Below are positions 25,645-34,145 of a DNA stretch of 64,000 nt, piece after piece. Position numbers and translations under genes: made by a program. The notes under the pieces were generated by a model. It did not search any database, had not been told where the DNA came from, and saw only the letters and a program-made list of their open reading frames with translations. The DNA comes from Mucilaginibacter saanensis. Its GTDB lineage: Bacteria; Bacteroidota; Bacteroidia; Sphingobacteriales; Sphingobacteriaceae. The stretch's first letter is position 1. Each line of letters begins with the position of its first letter. The stretch is from the NCBI RefSeq assembly GCF_014200575.1, contig NZ_JACHBZ010000016.1, positions 1 to 64,000 of the forward strand. Direction: 5' to 3'.

Positions 25645-27162
25645 TTAATGCTTTTTGCCGTTTACCGGTAATGTGAACCAGTTATATCCGTCGCGGGCAA
25701 TTAATGCCTCGGCAGCTTCAGGTCCCCATGAATCGGCAGAATAATTAGGGAAATTCAGACTCTTTTTAGTTTGCCATGTGTTCAGTATAGGCATTACCAG
25801 TTCCCATGCTGCCTCAACCTGATCGCCACGCATAAACAGGGTTTGATCACCCAGCATGGTATCCAATATCAGCGTTTCATAGGCTTCAGGAGCCTGGTTG
25901 GTGTAAGTACCTTTATAGTCAAACACCATATCCACAACGTTTAATACCATATCAATCCCCGGGCGTTTGGCCTGCACCTGCAAACGGATGCTCATTTCAG
26001 GCTGAATGCTGATGATAAGCCTGTTTTGCTGCCAGCTTTCGGCAGCCTCGGTAGGGAATATTAAATGCGGCACATCCTTAAACTGGATGGTAATAACCGA
26101 TGATGACTGGTGCAATCTTTTACCTGTGCGTAAATAGAACGGCACACCCTGCCAGCGCCAGTTATCCACAAAAAACTTGATGGCTGCAAAAGTTTCGGTG
26201 TTTGATTCCGGGTTTACCTTTGGCTCCTCGCGGTAGCCTGGAACTTCTTTACCCTTCATCCAGCCGCTGCCATACTGGCCCCTAACGGCCGAATTGCGTA
26301 CATCCTCAGGAGTAAACCTGCGCATGGCCTTTAATACATCAACCTTGCGGTCGCGTACTTCATCGGCGCTAAAGCTCACAGGTGGTTCCATAGCTATGTG
26401 GCAAAGTAATTGCAACAGGTGGTTCTGGATCATATCGCGCATGGCACCAGAGCCGTCGTAATAATCGCCGCGTTCTTCAACACCCAATTGCTCGGTAACT
26501 GAAATTTGTACGTGCTCAATGTAGTTACGGTTCCACAGTGGCTCCATAATGGAGTTGGCAAAGCGGAAAGCCATAATGTTCTGAACGGTTTCTTTACCCA
26601 GGTAGTGATCAATACGGTAGATCTGGCATTCGTCAAAAATGTTCGACAGCAATTGATTCAGTTCCTTTGCTGTTTCCAGATCATGACCAAATGGTTTCTC
26701 GATAATGATGCGTACGCGTTTTTTATCCTCGGCCAGTTTGGCTTTTGATATGTTAGAGGCAATTATCGGGAAGAAATTAGGCGCTACTGCCAGGTAAAAC
26801 AATACGTTGGCTTTAGCTTTCCACTCGGCATTGTGCTTGTCAATACGTTTGCCAAACTCCTTGTAGGTTTCAAAGTCGTTGGCGTCTGATACCTGGTAAT
26901 AAATATTTTTTGTAAAATCGGCCCATTTTTTCTCGTCGGTTTTACCGCTGCGCGAAAACTGGTTGATATCCTTATGTAAATTCTCCCTGAACTGTTCGTC
27001 AGTAAGTTTGGTACGACCGGTGCCAATAATAGAGAACTGCTTAGGCAACCATCCATCTAAAAAAAGATTGTAAAGGGCCGGGGCAATTTTCCGTGAATTT
27101 AAATCCCCTGTACCACCAAAAATGATGAATATAGTAGGATCTGATTTAGTTTGTGTGCTCAT
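25645..27162 (-). CDS. zwf: Glucose-6-phosphate 1-dehydrogenase
   Basis: 505 residues, the usual family length. The dinucleotide motif is IFGGTGDLNSRKIAPALYNL (residues 14-33); the canonical GASGDLAxRK form is slightly changed. The active-site motif RIDHYLGKE is complete (183-191), as is IIEKPFGHDLETAKELN. It makes NADPH and 6-phosphogluconolactone from glucose-6-phosphate. The gene is followed by pgl after 3 nt. A small TIR element with a four-helix-bundle gene lies immediately upstream, between it and gnd. Confidence 0.95.
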   Translation of the reverse strand: MSTQTKSDPTIFIIFGGTGDLNSRKIAPALYNLFLDGWLPKQFSIIGTGRTKLTDEQFRENLHKDINQFSRSGKTDEKKWADFTKNIYYQVSDANDFETYKEFGKRIDKHNAEWKAKANVLFYLAVAPNFFPIIASNISKAKLAEDKKRVRIIIEKPFGHDLETAKELNQLLSNIFDECQIYRIDHYLGKETVQNIMAFRFANSIMEPLWNRNYIEHVQISVTEQLGVEERGDYYDGSGAMRDMIQNHLLQLLCHIAMEPPVSFSADEVRDRKVDVLKAMRRFTPEDVRNSAVRGQYGSGWMKGKEVPGYREEPKVNPESNTETFAAIKFFVDNWRWQGVPFYLRTGKRLHQSSSVITIQFKDVPHLIFPTEAAESWQQNRLIISIQPEMSIRLQVQAKRPGIDMVLNVVDMVFDYKGTYTNQAPEAYETLILDTMLGDQTLFMRGDQVEAAWELVMPILNTWQTKKSLNFPNYSADSWGPEAAEALIARDGYNWFTLPVNGKKH

Positions 27163-27179
27163 GTTTGTGCTATTTTTTT

Positions 27180-27606
27180 AGTATCAAGTAGATAGTATCA
27201 AGTATCATGACTTATTTCAAGTATTGAGGCTTTTTTGCAAGCCGTATACCATTTTTTGTATGTCTGTAATTATTGCGCAGGCTTTCTCCAGCTTTTGCTG
27301 GCTTATATAGTTAAACTCCTTAACAATAATAAGCTGCGTTTCCAATTCAAAAGAAGACCCCAATGCTATACTTAAAAAACGGTGCAGCTCTTTATTCGAT
27401 CCTCTTCCGCAACCTTCTGCAATGTTAGATGGTATTGAAATAGCCGAGCGTATCAATTGGGAAATCAATCCATATTTTTCTTCGGAAGGTAAAGTTTTGC
27501 TTAGTTGAAATACAATTTTCGATATTTCGATCCCTGCTTTCCATACTTTTAATTCCTTGAAATTATGCATTCCTGTCCTGATACTTGATACTGGCTACTT
27601 GATACT
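27180..27606 (-). mobile_element. 427-bp TIR element carrying a four-helix-bundle gene
   Basis: Inverted arms 27180-27211 and 27575-27606 (32 nt, three mismatches) flank the gene. Each arm holds two tandem units, AGTATCAAGTAG and AGTATCAAGTATCA. The gene occupies nearly all the interior, and its stop codon lies within a further partial unit. It is inserted between gnd and zwf. No target-site duplication was obvious. A gene-less 105-bp relative lies at 32010-32114. No transposase is encoded. Confidence 0.75.
27217..27570 (-). CDS. Four-helix-bundle protein (23S rRNA intervening-sequence protein family)
   Basis: 117 residues, all helical. The family pattern is clear: MHNFKELKVWKAGIEISKIV at the start, YGLISQLIRSAISIPSNIAEGCGR in the middle and ELHRFLSIALGSSFELETQL towards the end. 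These proteins, first seen in insertions within 23S rRNA genes, are related to the Avd accessory protein of diversity-generating retroelements. Their function as free-standing genes is unknown. No rRNA, reverse transcriptase or variable repeat is present here. It is enclosed by terminal inverted repeats and interrupts the gnd-zwf-pgl order. Confidence 0.88.
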   Translation of the reverse strand: MHNFKELKVWKAGIEISKIVFQLSKTLPSEEKYGLISQLIRSAISIPSNIAEGCGRGSNKELHRFLSIALGSSFELETQLIIVKEFNYISQQKLEKACAIITDIQKMVYGLQKSLNT

Positions 27607-27621
27607 GACTCTCCTTATTGA

Positions 27622-29049
27622 TTAGTCCTCAGTTGGCGCCCATTGTGTATGGAAAGTACCTTCTTTACCTATTAATTCATAAGTATGCGCTCCAAAATAG
27701 TCGCGCTGTGCTTGCGTAAGGTTTGACGGCATCCTGGCACTACGGAAAGCATCAAAGTAACTTAATGATGCGGCATAAGCTGGTGCAGCAATACCGGCAG
27801 CAATAGTTTTTGACAATACTTTTCTGATACCCGGTACAGCTCTCTGAACCAATGCCTGTACGTTGGCATCAAGCAACAGATGCTCAAGACCGGCATTTTT
27901 CTCATACGCCTCAAAAATATCATTCAGGAATTTTGAACGGATGATACAGCCACCGCGCCATATTTTGGCTATTTCGCCCAGGTGCAGGTCATATTTGTAC
28001 TCTGCAGATGCGTTTGATAACAGGTGCATGCCCTGTGCATAACTGATGATCATGGTGAAGTAGAACGCCTGCTCCAAGGCTGCAATCAGCTCGGTTTTAT
28101 CAGCATCCAAAACAATCTCGTCCTTAGCGTAAAGGGCAGCCGCTTTTTCGCGCAGTTGTTTGTATTTTGACATATCGCGCATGGCAACAGAGGTATCAAC
28201 TGTAGGTATCGGGGCCTGCAGGTCCATGGCCACTTGCGATGTCCATTTACCGGTACCCTTGGCACGGGCTTCGTCCTTAATATCATCTAATAATAAATGA
28301 TCGGTACCCGGGGCTTTGTATTTAAATATATCCTTGGTAATATCCAGCAGGAATGATTGCAGCCTGCCATTGTTCCAATCGGTAAAAATGGCGCCTATTT
28401 CGTCATTACTCAGCTTTAAGCCTTTTTTCAATATCTCGTAGGTTTCAGCTATCAGCTGCATAATACCGTACTCAATACCGTTGTGTACCATTTTAACAAA
28501 ATGGCCTGATGCACCCGGACCTATGTAGGTTACACAAGGTACACCATCAACCTTAGCAGCAATGGCCTCAAAAATAGGTTTCATTACGTTGTAGGCTTGC
28601 TTATCGCCACCGGGCATCATGCTTGGGCCGCGGCGCGCACCTTCTTCGCCACCTGAAACTCCCATACCAAAGAAATGCAGGCCTATGGCCTCAAGCTCTT
28701 CTACACGGCGGTTGGTATCAGTAAAGTGCGAATTACCGCCATCAATTAAAATATCACCTTTCTCCAATAGCGGGGTAAGCTCTTCAATTACGCTGTCTAC
28801 AATTTTACCGGCCGGAACCAGCATCATGATAGCTCTTGGTGTTGTTAAGCTTTGTATAAACTCCTTAACATCACCAAAACCTTTGGCGGCTCTGTCGCCG
28901 GCTTCCTCGTTTAGTGATGCTACCTTAGCGGCATCTTTATCGTGCCCGGCTACTGCAAAACCATGATCGGCCATGTTTAGTAGTAAGCTACGGCCCATAA
29001 CGCCTAAGCCTATCATACCAAAGGCATATTTATTTGTTGTTGCGCTCAT
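27622..29049 (-). CDS. gnd: 6-phosphogluconate dehydrogenase, decarboxylating
   Basis: 475 residues, full length for the long (NADP-dependent) family. NADP-binding motif IGLGVMGRSLLLNMADHG (13-30), substrate motif GVSGGEEGARRGPSMMPGG, catalytic Lys region GHFVKMVHNGIEYG and the tail TYELIGKEGTFHTQW. It converts 6-phosphogluconate to ribulose-5-phosphate, CO2 and NADPH. It precedes the four-helix-bundle element and zwf on the same strand. A MITE-like repeat (29085-29176) lies just upstream, so its promoter may be within or near that repeat. Confidence 0.95.
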   Translation of the reverse strand: MSATTNKYAFGMIGLGVMGRSLLLNMADHGFAVAGHDKDAAKVASLNEEAGDRAAKGFGDVKEFIQSLTTPRAIMMLVPAGKIVDSVIEELTPLLEKGDILIDGGNSHFTDTNRRVEELEAIGLHFFGMGVSGGEEGARRGPSMMPGGDKQAYNVMKPIFEAIAAKVDGVPCVTYIGPGASGHFVKMVHNGIEYGIMQLIAETYEILKKGLKLSNDEIGAIFTDWNNGRLQSFLLDITKDIFKYKAPGTDHLLLDDIKDEARAKGTGKWTSQVAMDLQAPIPTVDTSVAMRDMSKYKQLREKAAALYAKDEIVLDADKTELIAALEQAFYFTMIISYAQGMHLLSNASAEYKYDLHLGEIAKIWRGGCIIRSKFLNDIFEAYEKNAGLEHLLLDANVQALVQRAVPGIRKVLSKTIAAGIAAPAYAASLSYFDAFRSARMPSNLTQAQRDYFGAHTYELIGKEGTFHTQWAPTED

Positions 29050-29084
29050 TTTATCTTTTAGTTTATTGGTTCATCTATAACTAT

Positions 29085-29176
29085 TTAGCCCCACCTAAAT
29101 CCTTTCCAAAGGAGAGGACTTTAAAAACTTCACTCTTTTTGAACCCTCTCCTCCGGAGAGGGCAGGGTGAGGCTAA
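29085..29176. repeat. MITE-like repeat 'tagcc.cacc', copy 2
   Basis: Bounded by TAGCCCCACC and GGTGAGGCTA with inner hairpins CCTTTCC-GGAGAGG and CCTCTCC-GGAGAGG. It shares the long middle 'tttgaaccctctcc' with the copy at 14851-14963. Confidence 0.75.
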
Positions 29177-29191
29177 GTAACGGCCCATGTT

Positions 29192-29818
29192 CTAATGAAC
29201 ACTATTCGCATTTTTTAGATCTTCTAATATTTTTTTTGTGGTTTCGAAGTTCACATGCTGAAAAGAGCGGATACCGAGTTTCTGGGCCGCGTTCACAAAC
29301 ATGATCCTGTCATCAAAATACACACATTGCTGCGGCGAGGCCTGCGCTATACCCATGGCCAGTTGCCATATACCCGGATCGGGCTTGCGCATTTTTACCT
29401 CGCACGATGATACGAAGGCATCAAAACACTCATGCAGCTTAAATTTTTTAACCCGGTAATCATTGAGTTCTTTCCCCTCGTTGTTTACCGAGATAATGCG
29501 GAAACCACAATCCTTTTTCCACTCTTTAAGCCAGGCCAGCGTGTTGGGTAACTCCACAGACTGTGCATAAATGAACTCTTTAAAATCCTCCCGCACAAAA
29601 TCGCGCGGATGGTTAAATATTACCGTATCCAGGTATTCATCAAGGGTAACGCTGCCAATTTCATATACGTTAAATATAAAATTGTGCAGCTCGTTTACCT
29701 CGGCATAATCCAGACCGAATTTTTCTGATGCTTCTTTGCGGGATTCATGACCCCAGCCGTTGGAGAGCAAAATGCCTCCAACGTCAAAAAAGAGTATTTT
29801 TAGGTTTGCAGCTTCCAT
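29192..29818 (-). CDS. HAD-family hydrolase
   Basis: 208 residues, haloacid-dehalogenase fold with an alpha cap. Motif I is ILFFDVGGILLSNGW, with DVGG rather than DxDxT, as in many epoxide hydrolase/phosphatase-like members. Motif II is IISVNNE, motif III the Lys in VKMRKPDPGIW, and motif IV YFDDRIMFVNAA. It starts 9 nt after the transaldolase stop, so it belongs to the pentose phosphate transcript. A sugar-phosphate phosphatase or metabolite-repair role would fit, but this is inferred from context only. Confidence 0.85.
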   Translation of the reverse strand: MEAANLKILFFDVGGILLSNGWGHESRKEASEKFGLDYAEVNELHNFIFNVYEIGSVTLDEYLDTVIFNHPRDFVREDFKEFIYAQSVELPNTLAWLKEWKKDCGFRIISVNNEGKELNDYRVKKFKLHECFDAFVSSCEVKMRKPDPGIWQLAMGIAQASPQQCVYFDDRIMFVNAAQKLGIRSFQHVNFETTKKILEDLKNANSVH

Positions 29819-29827
29819 AAAAGCAAA

Positions 29828-30925
29828 TTAGCTTACTTTGCTTTTTTGTTCTTCAATTGCGTTTAACAATTTTTCAAAAGGCTTGTTAAATTTCTCAATA
29901 CCTTCATCTTCCAATTGCTGGGTAATGGCATCAAGGTCAATTCCAAGATCTTTCAATTTAACTAATGTTGCAGTTGCTTCTGCCAAACCGCCTTCTAAAG
30001 TGTTTGCAGCAATACCGTGATCACGGAAAGCGTCAACAGTTTCCAAAGGAACGGTATCAACAGTATCCGGACCAATCAGGGCCTCTACATATTTGGTATC
30101 TTTAAATGCAGGGTTTTTGCTGCCGGTACTTGCCCATAACAAACGTTGTGGCTGTGCGCCTTTAGCTGCAAGTTTTTCCCAACGTGCAGAGCTGAACACT
30201 CTTTTGTAAATTTCGTATGCTTTTTTAGCTGATGCGATAGCAACCTCACCCACTAATGCTTTTTCGCCTTTTGATTCCAATAACGGATCAACCACTACAT
30301 CTATACGGCTAAGGAAGAAACTTGCTACTGATGCGATGTGTGCAATTTCATGACCTGCTGCCAGGTGGTCTTCCAAACCTGAAATGTATGCTTCGGTAAC
30401 GGCTTCATAACGCTCTAAACCAAAAAGCAGGGTTACGTTAATGTTGATACCTTTAGCAATTGACTGCCTGATGGCCGCTAAACCTGGCTGTGTTCCAGGG
30501 ATTTTGATCATTACGTTTTTGCGGTCAACTTTTTTCCAAAGTTCTTCGGCTTGTTTGGCAGTACCCTCGGTATCCAGTGCTAAAAACGGAGATACTTCCA
30601 GGCTCACATAACCGTCAACCTTTTTTGACTCCTCATATACACCTTTAAAAAGGTCTGCTGCCTGTTGGATATCCTTTACGGCTAAGCCAAAAAACAATTG
30701 TTCATTATCATCTGTGGTTTTTGAAAGTTCCACAATATCGTTATCATAATCAGAGCTGCTGGTTATGGCTTTTTCAAAAATGGCCGGGTTTGAGGTTACG
30801 CCTCTTACACCATCTTCATCAATTAAGTTTTTCAATTTTCCCGAAGCAATGATTTCGCGGTCGATAAAATCAAGCCAGATGCTTTGTCCGAAATCATGTA
30901 TTTGCTTTACATTATTAGTTGCCAT
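29828..30925 (-). CDS. tal: Transaldolase
   Basis: 365 residues, the longer TIM-barrel transaldolase type also found in actinobacteria. Start motif GVTSNPAIFEKAI; Schiff-base Lys141 in NVMIKIPGTQPGLAAI; NVTLLFGLERYEAV; late motif RLLWASTGSKNPAFKDTKYVEALIG. It moves a dihydroxyacetone unit between sedoheptulose-7-phosphate and glyceraldehyde-3-phosphate. The HAD gene follows after 9 nt. The upstream 369-bp gap before rpiA is repeat-containing and may hold its promoter. Confidence 0.95.
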   Translation of the reverse strand: MATNNVKQIHDFGQSIWLDFIDREIIASGKLKNLIDEDGVRGVTSNPAIFEKAITSSSDYDNDIVELSKTTDDNEQLFFGLAVKDIQQAADLFKGVYEESKKVDGYVSLEVSPFLALDTEGTAKQAEELWKKVDRKNVMIKIPGTQPGLAAIRQSIAKGININVTLLFGLERYEAVTEAYISGLEDHLAAGHEIAHIASVASFFLSRIDVVVDPLLESKGEKALVGEVAIASAKKAYEIYKRVFSSARWEKLAAKGAQPQRLLWASTGSKNPAFKDTKYVEALIGPDTVDTVPLETVDAFRDHGIAANTLEGGLAEATATLVKLKDLGIDLDAITQQLEDEGIEKFNKPFEKLLNAIEEQKSKVS

Positions 30926-31294
30926 ATTATTAGGTTGTTTTAAAGTTCATTATTTAATTAACGAGGCAGATGTATTTTTTTTTGCAGATGGCGGTTTTAC
31001 CTCCCAAACCGCCTGCATTTGTTTTAATAGATTAAAGTTCCTAATTTATAATGGTAAATTGGTAACCTTAGTATCATAGTTTTAATAACAGTGTCATTAA
31101 GACACATTTGATGCGCACTTACGCTATATTAATTCCTCCTAACGTAGGGGTGCGGCGGCTTTTGCCTGGGAGGATTTCTTTGTACGATATAAAATCGCAT
31201 GGTTTATAAACCCCTTCCTCCCCCTTCCCAAGGGAAGGAATCGCGCACATGCCCACTGTTTTTTTATTCTCTGCCTTTTTATCCTTAGCTCAAA
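30926..31294. other. Gap upstream of tal
   Basis: No gene is seen. It is AT-rich near tal. From 31205 to 31250 it carries the motif 'accccttcctcccccttccc' with 'aagggaaggaatcgc', a short repeat also seen at 43550, 58290 and 58490. No strong promoter match was recognised. Confidence 0.55.
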
Positions 31295-32002
31295 CTACGT
31301 GTTTGATGCCACCAGGATATTCAGGTTATAACCAATAAAAAGTCCGCTCTCAATAACTCCGGTAATTGATTTAATATCCTTCTCCATACTGCTGCCAATT
31401 TCATCAAACTTACAGTCAAGTATAAAGTTACCATTCTCAGAAATTATTGGCCCGTCTTTTCCTTTGGCCGGTCTTAACGCTATGCTGTTGGCGCCTAATT
31501 CCTTTAATCCTTTTTCAACGTATAACAGCGCCTGCGGAAACACCTCAATAGGGACCGGAAAATTAGTACCCAGCTTATTTACCATTTTTGAATCGTCAAC
31601 AATGATATAGCTAACCTCGCTCGAGCTGATGAGCAGTTTCTCTTTAAACATGGCCCCTCCACGGCCTTTTATCAGGCTATTGTTGGGGTCTACTTCATCG
31701 GCACCATCAAATAGCCAGTCGGGTTTATTTTCAAACAGCGTAGTTAAAGGTACGCCAAGCTTGCTGCAAAACATGGATAGCTCCAACGAGGTAGGGATAG
31801 CCTTAACGTTTAGCTTTTCCTTCTTTATTCTGTTGGCTATTGCTATTAAGGCCAGGTAAGCCGTTGAGCCCGATCCTACCCCTAATATATCGCCATCCTT
31901 CACCTTGGCGGCAATTTCTTCAGCAACCTTTTGCTTACCACTGATGTTGATGATCTCGGCCGACCATTCCAGGTTTTTGATTAAACTACTTTGCCAATCC
32001 AT
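31295..32002 (-). CDS. rpiA: Ribose-5-phosphate isomerase A
   Basis: 235 residues. Motifs GVGSGSTAYLALIAI (phosphate binding), PTSLELSMFCSKLGVPLTTL and the catalytic segment FDGADEVDPNNSLIKGRGGAMFKEKLL are complete. It interconverts ribulose-5-phosphate and ribose-5-phosphate. The N-terminal ~20 residues (MDWQSSLIKNLEWSAEINI) are longer than usual and the start could be further in. A gene-less TIR element (32010-32114) separates it from the upstream transketolase gene. Confidence 0.93.
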   Translation of the reverse strand: MDWQSSLIKNLEWSAEIINISGKQKVAEEIAAKVKDGDILGVGSGSTAYLALIAIANRIKKEKLNVKAIPTSLELSMFCSKLGVPLTTLFENKPDWLFDGADEVDPNNSLIKGRGGAMFKEKLLISSSEVSYIIVDDSKMVNKLGTNFPVPIEVFPQALLYVEKGLKELGANSIALRPAKGKDGPIISENGNFILDCKFDEIGSSMEKDIKSITGVIESGLFIGYNLNILVASNT

Positions 32003-32009
32003 TTCTTTT

Positions 32010-32114
32010 GTATCAAGTAGTTAGTATCAAGTATCAAGATTTTGATACCTACAATAAGAGCAAGTATCAAATAGACAATGATGTCTTGCTACTTGATACT
32101 CGCTACTTGATACT
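32010..32114. mobile_element. Gene-less 105-bp TIR element related to the four-helix-bundle element
   Basis: Arms 32010-32040 and 32083-32114 are imperfect inverted copies built of AGTATCAAGTAG-type units. The right arm differs from that of the 27180-27606 element at three of 32 positions. The ~40-bp core has no open frame. It fills almost the whole gap between tkt and rpiA. Confidence 0.75.
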
Positions 32115-32117
32115 AAA

Positions 32118-34121
32118 CTACAATAATGCTTTTGCTTTGTTAACTACATTTTCAACCGTAAAGCCGAAGTGTTTATACAGGTCTTCTGCCGGGGCCGATT
32201 CACCAAAGGTGGTCATGCCTAACATATCGCCTTCGTCGGTAGTGTATTTATGCCATCCCATTGGTGATGCCATTTCAACTGCCAAACGTTTCCTGCTTGC
32301 TTTAGGAAATACCGACTCTTTGTAAGCCGCATCCTGTTTTTCAAATAACTCCCATGATGGCATACTTACCACGCGGGTTGAAATGCCTTCGGCCTCTAAT
32401 TTGGCTTGCGCTTCCATGATCAGCGATACTTCAGAACCGGTTGCCATCAGGATCAGATCCGGACCTTTGCTTCCTTCTGACAGGATGTAAGCCCCTTTTT
32501 CCAAACCATCAGCCTTACCGTATTTATCCTGATCAAGAATTGGTAAGCCCTGACGGGTGAATACCAAAACAGTAGGACCGCCTTTTTTCTCGATAGCAAC
32601 TTTCCATGCAAATGCGCTTTCATTGGCATCGGCCGGGCGGATAACCGTTACATTAGGGATTACACGCAATGTTGATAAGTGCTCCACAGGTTGGTGGGTA
32701 GTACCATCCTCGCCTAACCCGATACTATCATGGGTGTAAACGAATATCGGGCTGATCTTCATAATGGCCGCCAAACGGATCGGCGGGCGCATATAATCAG
32801 AAAATTGCAGGAAGGTAGCACCAAACGGCAACAAACCTTTGGTTAAAGCCATACCATTTAAAGCCGAACCCATGGCATGCTCACGGATACCAAAGTGGAA
32901 GTTACGACCGTTCCTGTTCTCAGAGGTGAAAGAATCATACTCTTTCAAATTAGTTTCTGTTGATGGCGAAAGGTCTGCCGCACCACCAATCAGGTTTGGC
33001 AAGCTGCCTGCAATAGCATTTAATACTTTGCCTGATGCCTGACGTGTGGCCATTTTAGGATCAGAACCCTTAAAGCTTGGCAATTTAGCTGCCCAGCCAG
33101 CCGGAAGCTCGCCATTGAAAGCGGCTTCATATTCAGCAGCTAATTCAGGATATTTAGCTTTATAATCAGCAAATAATTTATTCCATTTTTCTTCTTTGCC
33201 TTCGCCTTTAGCACCTTTTTCATGGTAGTATTCCAATACTTCGGCAGGTACATTGAATGATTTTTCAGGATCAAAGCCAAAGAATTTTTTAACCAATTTA
33301 ATTTCATCAGCACCCAGCGGCGAACCGTGTGAGCCTGCAGTACCTGATTTGTTAGGGCTACCATAGGCAATTAATGAACGAACGCGGATCAGTGATGGTT
33401 TTTGAGTTTCAGATTTAGCATTGATCAAAGCCAGCTCTAAAGCGTGGGTATCGTTCACATCAGCTACTTCCTGCACCTGCCAGCCATAAGCACGGAAACG
33501 GGCGCTTACATCTTCGTTAAAAGCAATGTCGGTACTGCCCTCAATGGAGATGTGGTTATCATCATATAAATAGATCAGGTTACCCAATTGTAAGTGGCCC
33601 GCTAATGAAGCCGCCTCAGAGGTAACACCTTCCATCATATCACCATCGCTGGTGATAGCGTAAATATTGTAGCTAAAAAGCTCAAAGCCTGGTTTGTTGT
33701 AACGTGCTGCCAGGTGTTTTTGCGCAATGGCAAAACCTACACCGTTAGCAAAACCCTGACCTAACGGACCTGTAGTAACGTCAACACCAGGAGCCAAACC
33801 ATACTCCGGGTGACCGGCGGTTTTGCTGTTTAACTGGCGGAATTGTTTGATATCTTCTAAACTCAGGTCATACCCTGTCAGGTATAAAAAGCTGTATTGC
33901 AAGATACAAGCGTGACCTGCTGAAAGGATAAACCTGTCGCGGTTTGCCCAATCAGGGTTTTTAGGGTTGTAGTTTAAAAATTTTGACCATAAAACGTGGC
34001 CCATTGGTGCAAGCGCCATGGCGGTACCCGGGTGACCGGAATTTGCTTTTTGCACGGCATCAGCCGATAATATACGTACGGTATCTATTGCTAATTTTTC
34101 AATGTCCTTAGTATTTTCCAT
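32118..34121 (-). CDS. tkt: Transketolase
   Basis: 667 residues, full length. Thiamine diphosphate motif GDGDMMEG-type (TSDGDMMEGVTSEAA...DDNHISIEG), GHPGTAMALAPMGHVLW near the N-terminus, GPLGQGFANGVGFAIAQKHLA, pyrimidine-domain motifs FGIREHAMGSALNGMAL and THDSIGLGEDGTTHQPVEHL, and a C-terminal domain ending YKHFGFTVENVVNKAKALL. It transfers two-carbon units in the non-oxidative pentose phosphate pathway. The ROK kinase gene lies 24 nt upstream, so the two are probably cotranscribed. Confidence 0.96.
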   Translation of the reverse strand: MENTKDIEKLAIDTVRILSADAVQKANSGHPGTAMALAPMGHVLWSKFLNYNPKNPDWANRDRFILSAGHACILQYSFLYLTGYDLSLEDIKQFRQLNSKTAGHPEYGLAPGVDVTTGPLGQGFANGVGFAIAQKHLAARYNKPGFELFSYNIYAITSDGDMMEGVTSEAASLAGHLQLGNLIYLYDDNHISIEGSTDIAFNEDVSARFRAYGWQVQEVADVNDTHALELALINAKSETQKPSLIRVRSLIAYGSPNKSGTAGSHGSPLGADEIKLVKKFFGFDPEKSFNVPAEVLEYYHEKGAKGEGKEEKWNKLFADYKAKYPELAAEYEAAFNGELPAGWAAKLPSFKGSDPKMATRQASGKVLNAIAGSLPNLIGGAADLSPSTETNLKEYDSFTSENRNGRNFHFGIREHAMGSALNGMALTKGLLPFGATFLQFSDYMRPPIRLAAIMKISPIFVYTHDSIGLGEDGTTHQPVEHLSTLRVIPNVTVIRPADANESAFAWKVAIEKKGGPTVLVFTRQGLPILDQDKYGKADGLEKGAYILSEGSKGPDLILMATGSEVSLIMEAQAKLEAEGISTRVVSMPSWELFEKQDAAYKESVFPKASRKRLAVEMASPMGWHKYTTDEGDMLGMTTFGESAPAEDLYKHFGFTVENVVNKAKALL

Positions 34122-34145
34122 TATTTTGTCGGTGTTGTATAGTTT

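Noticed and set aside
27217..27570. Diversity-generating retroelement, because the four-helix-bundle protein resembles Avd
   Set aside because: No reverse transcriptase, template repeat or variable target gene is present nearby.
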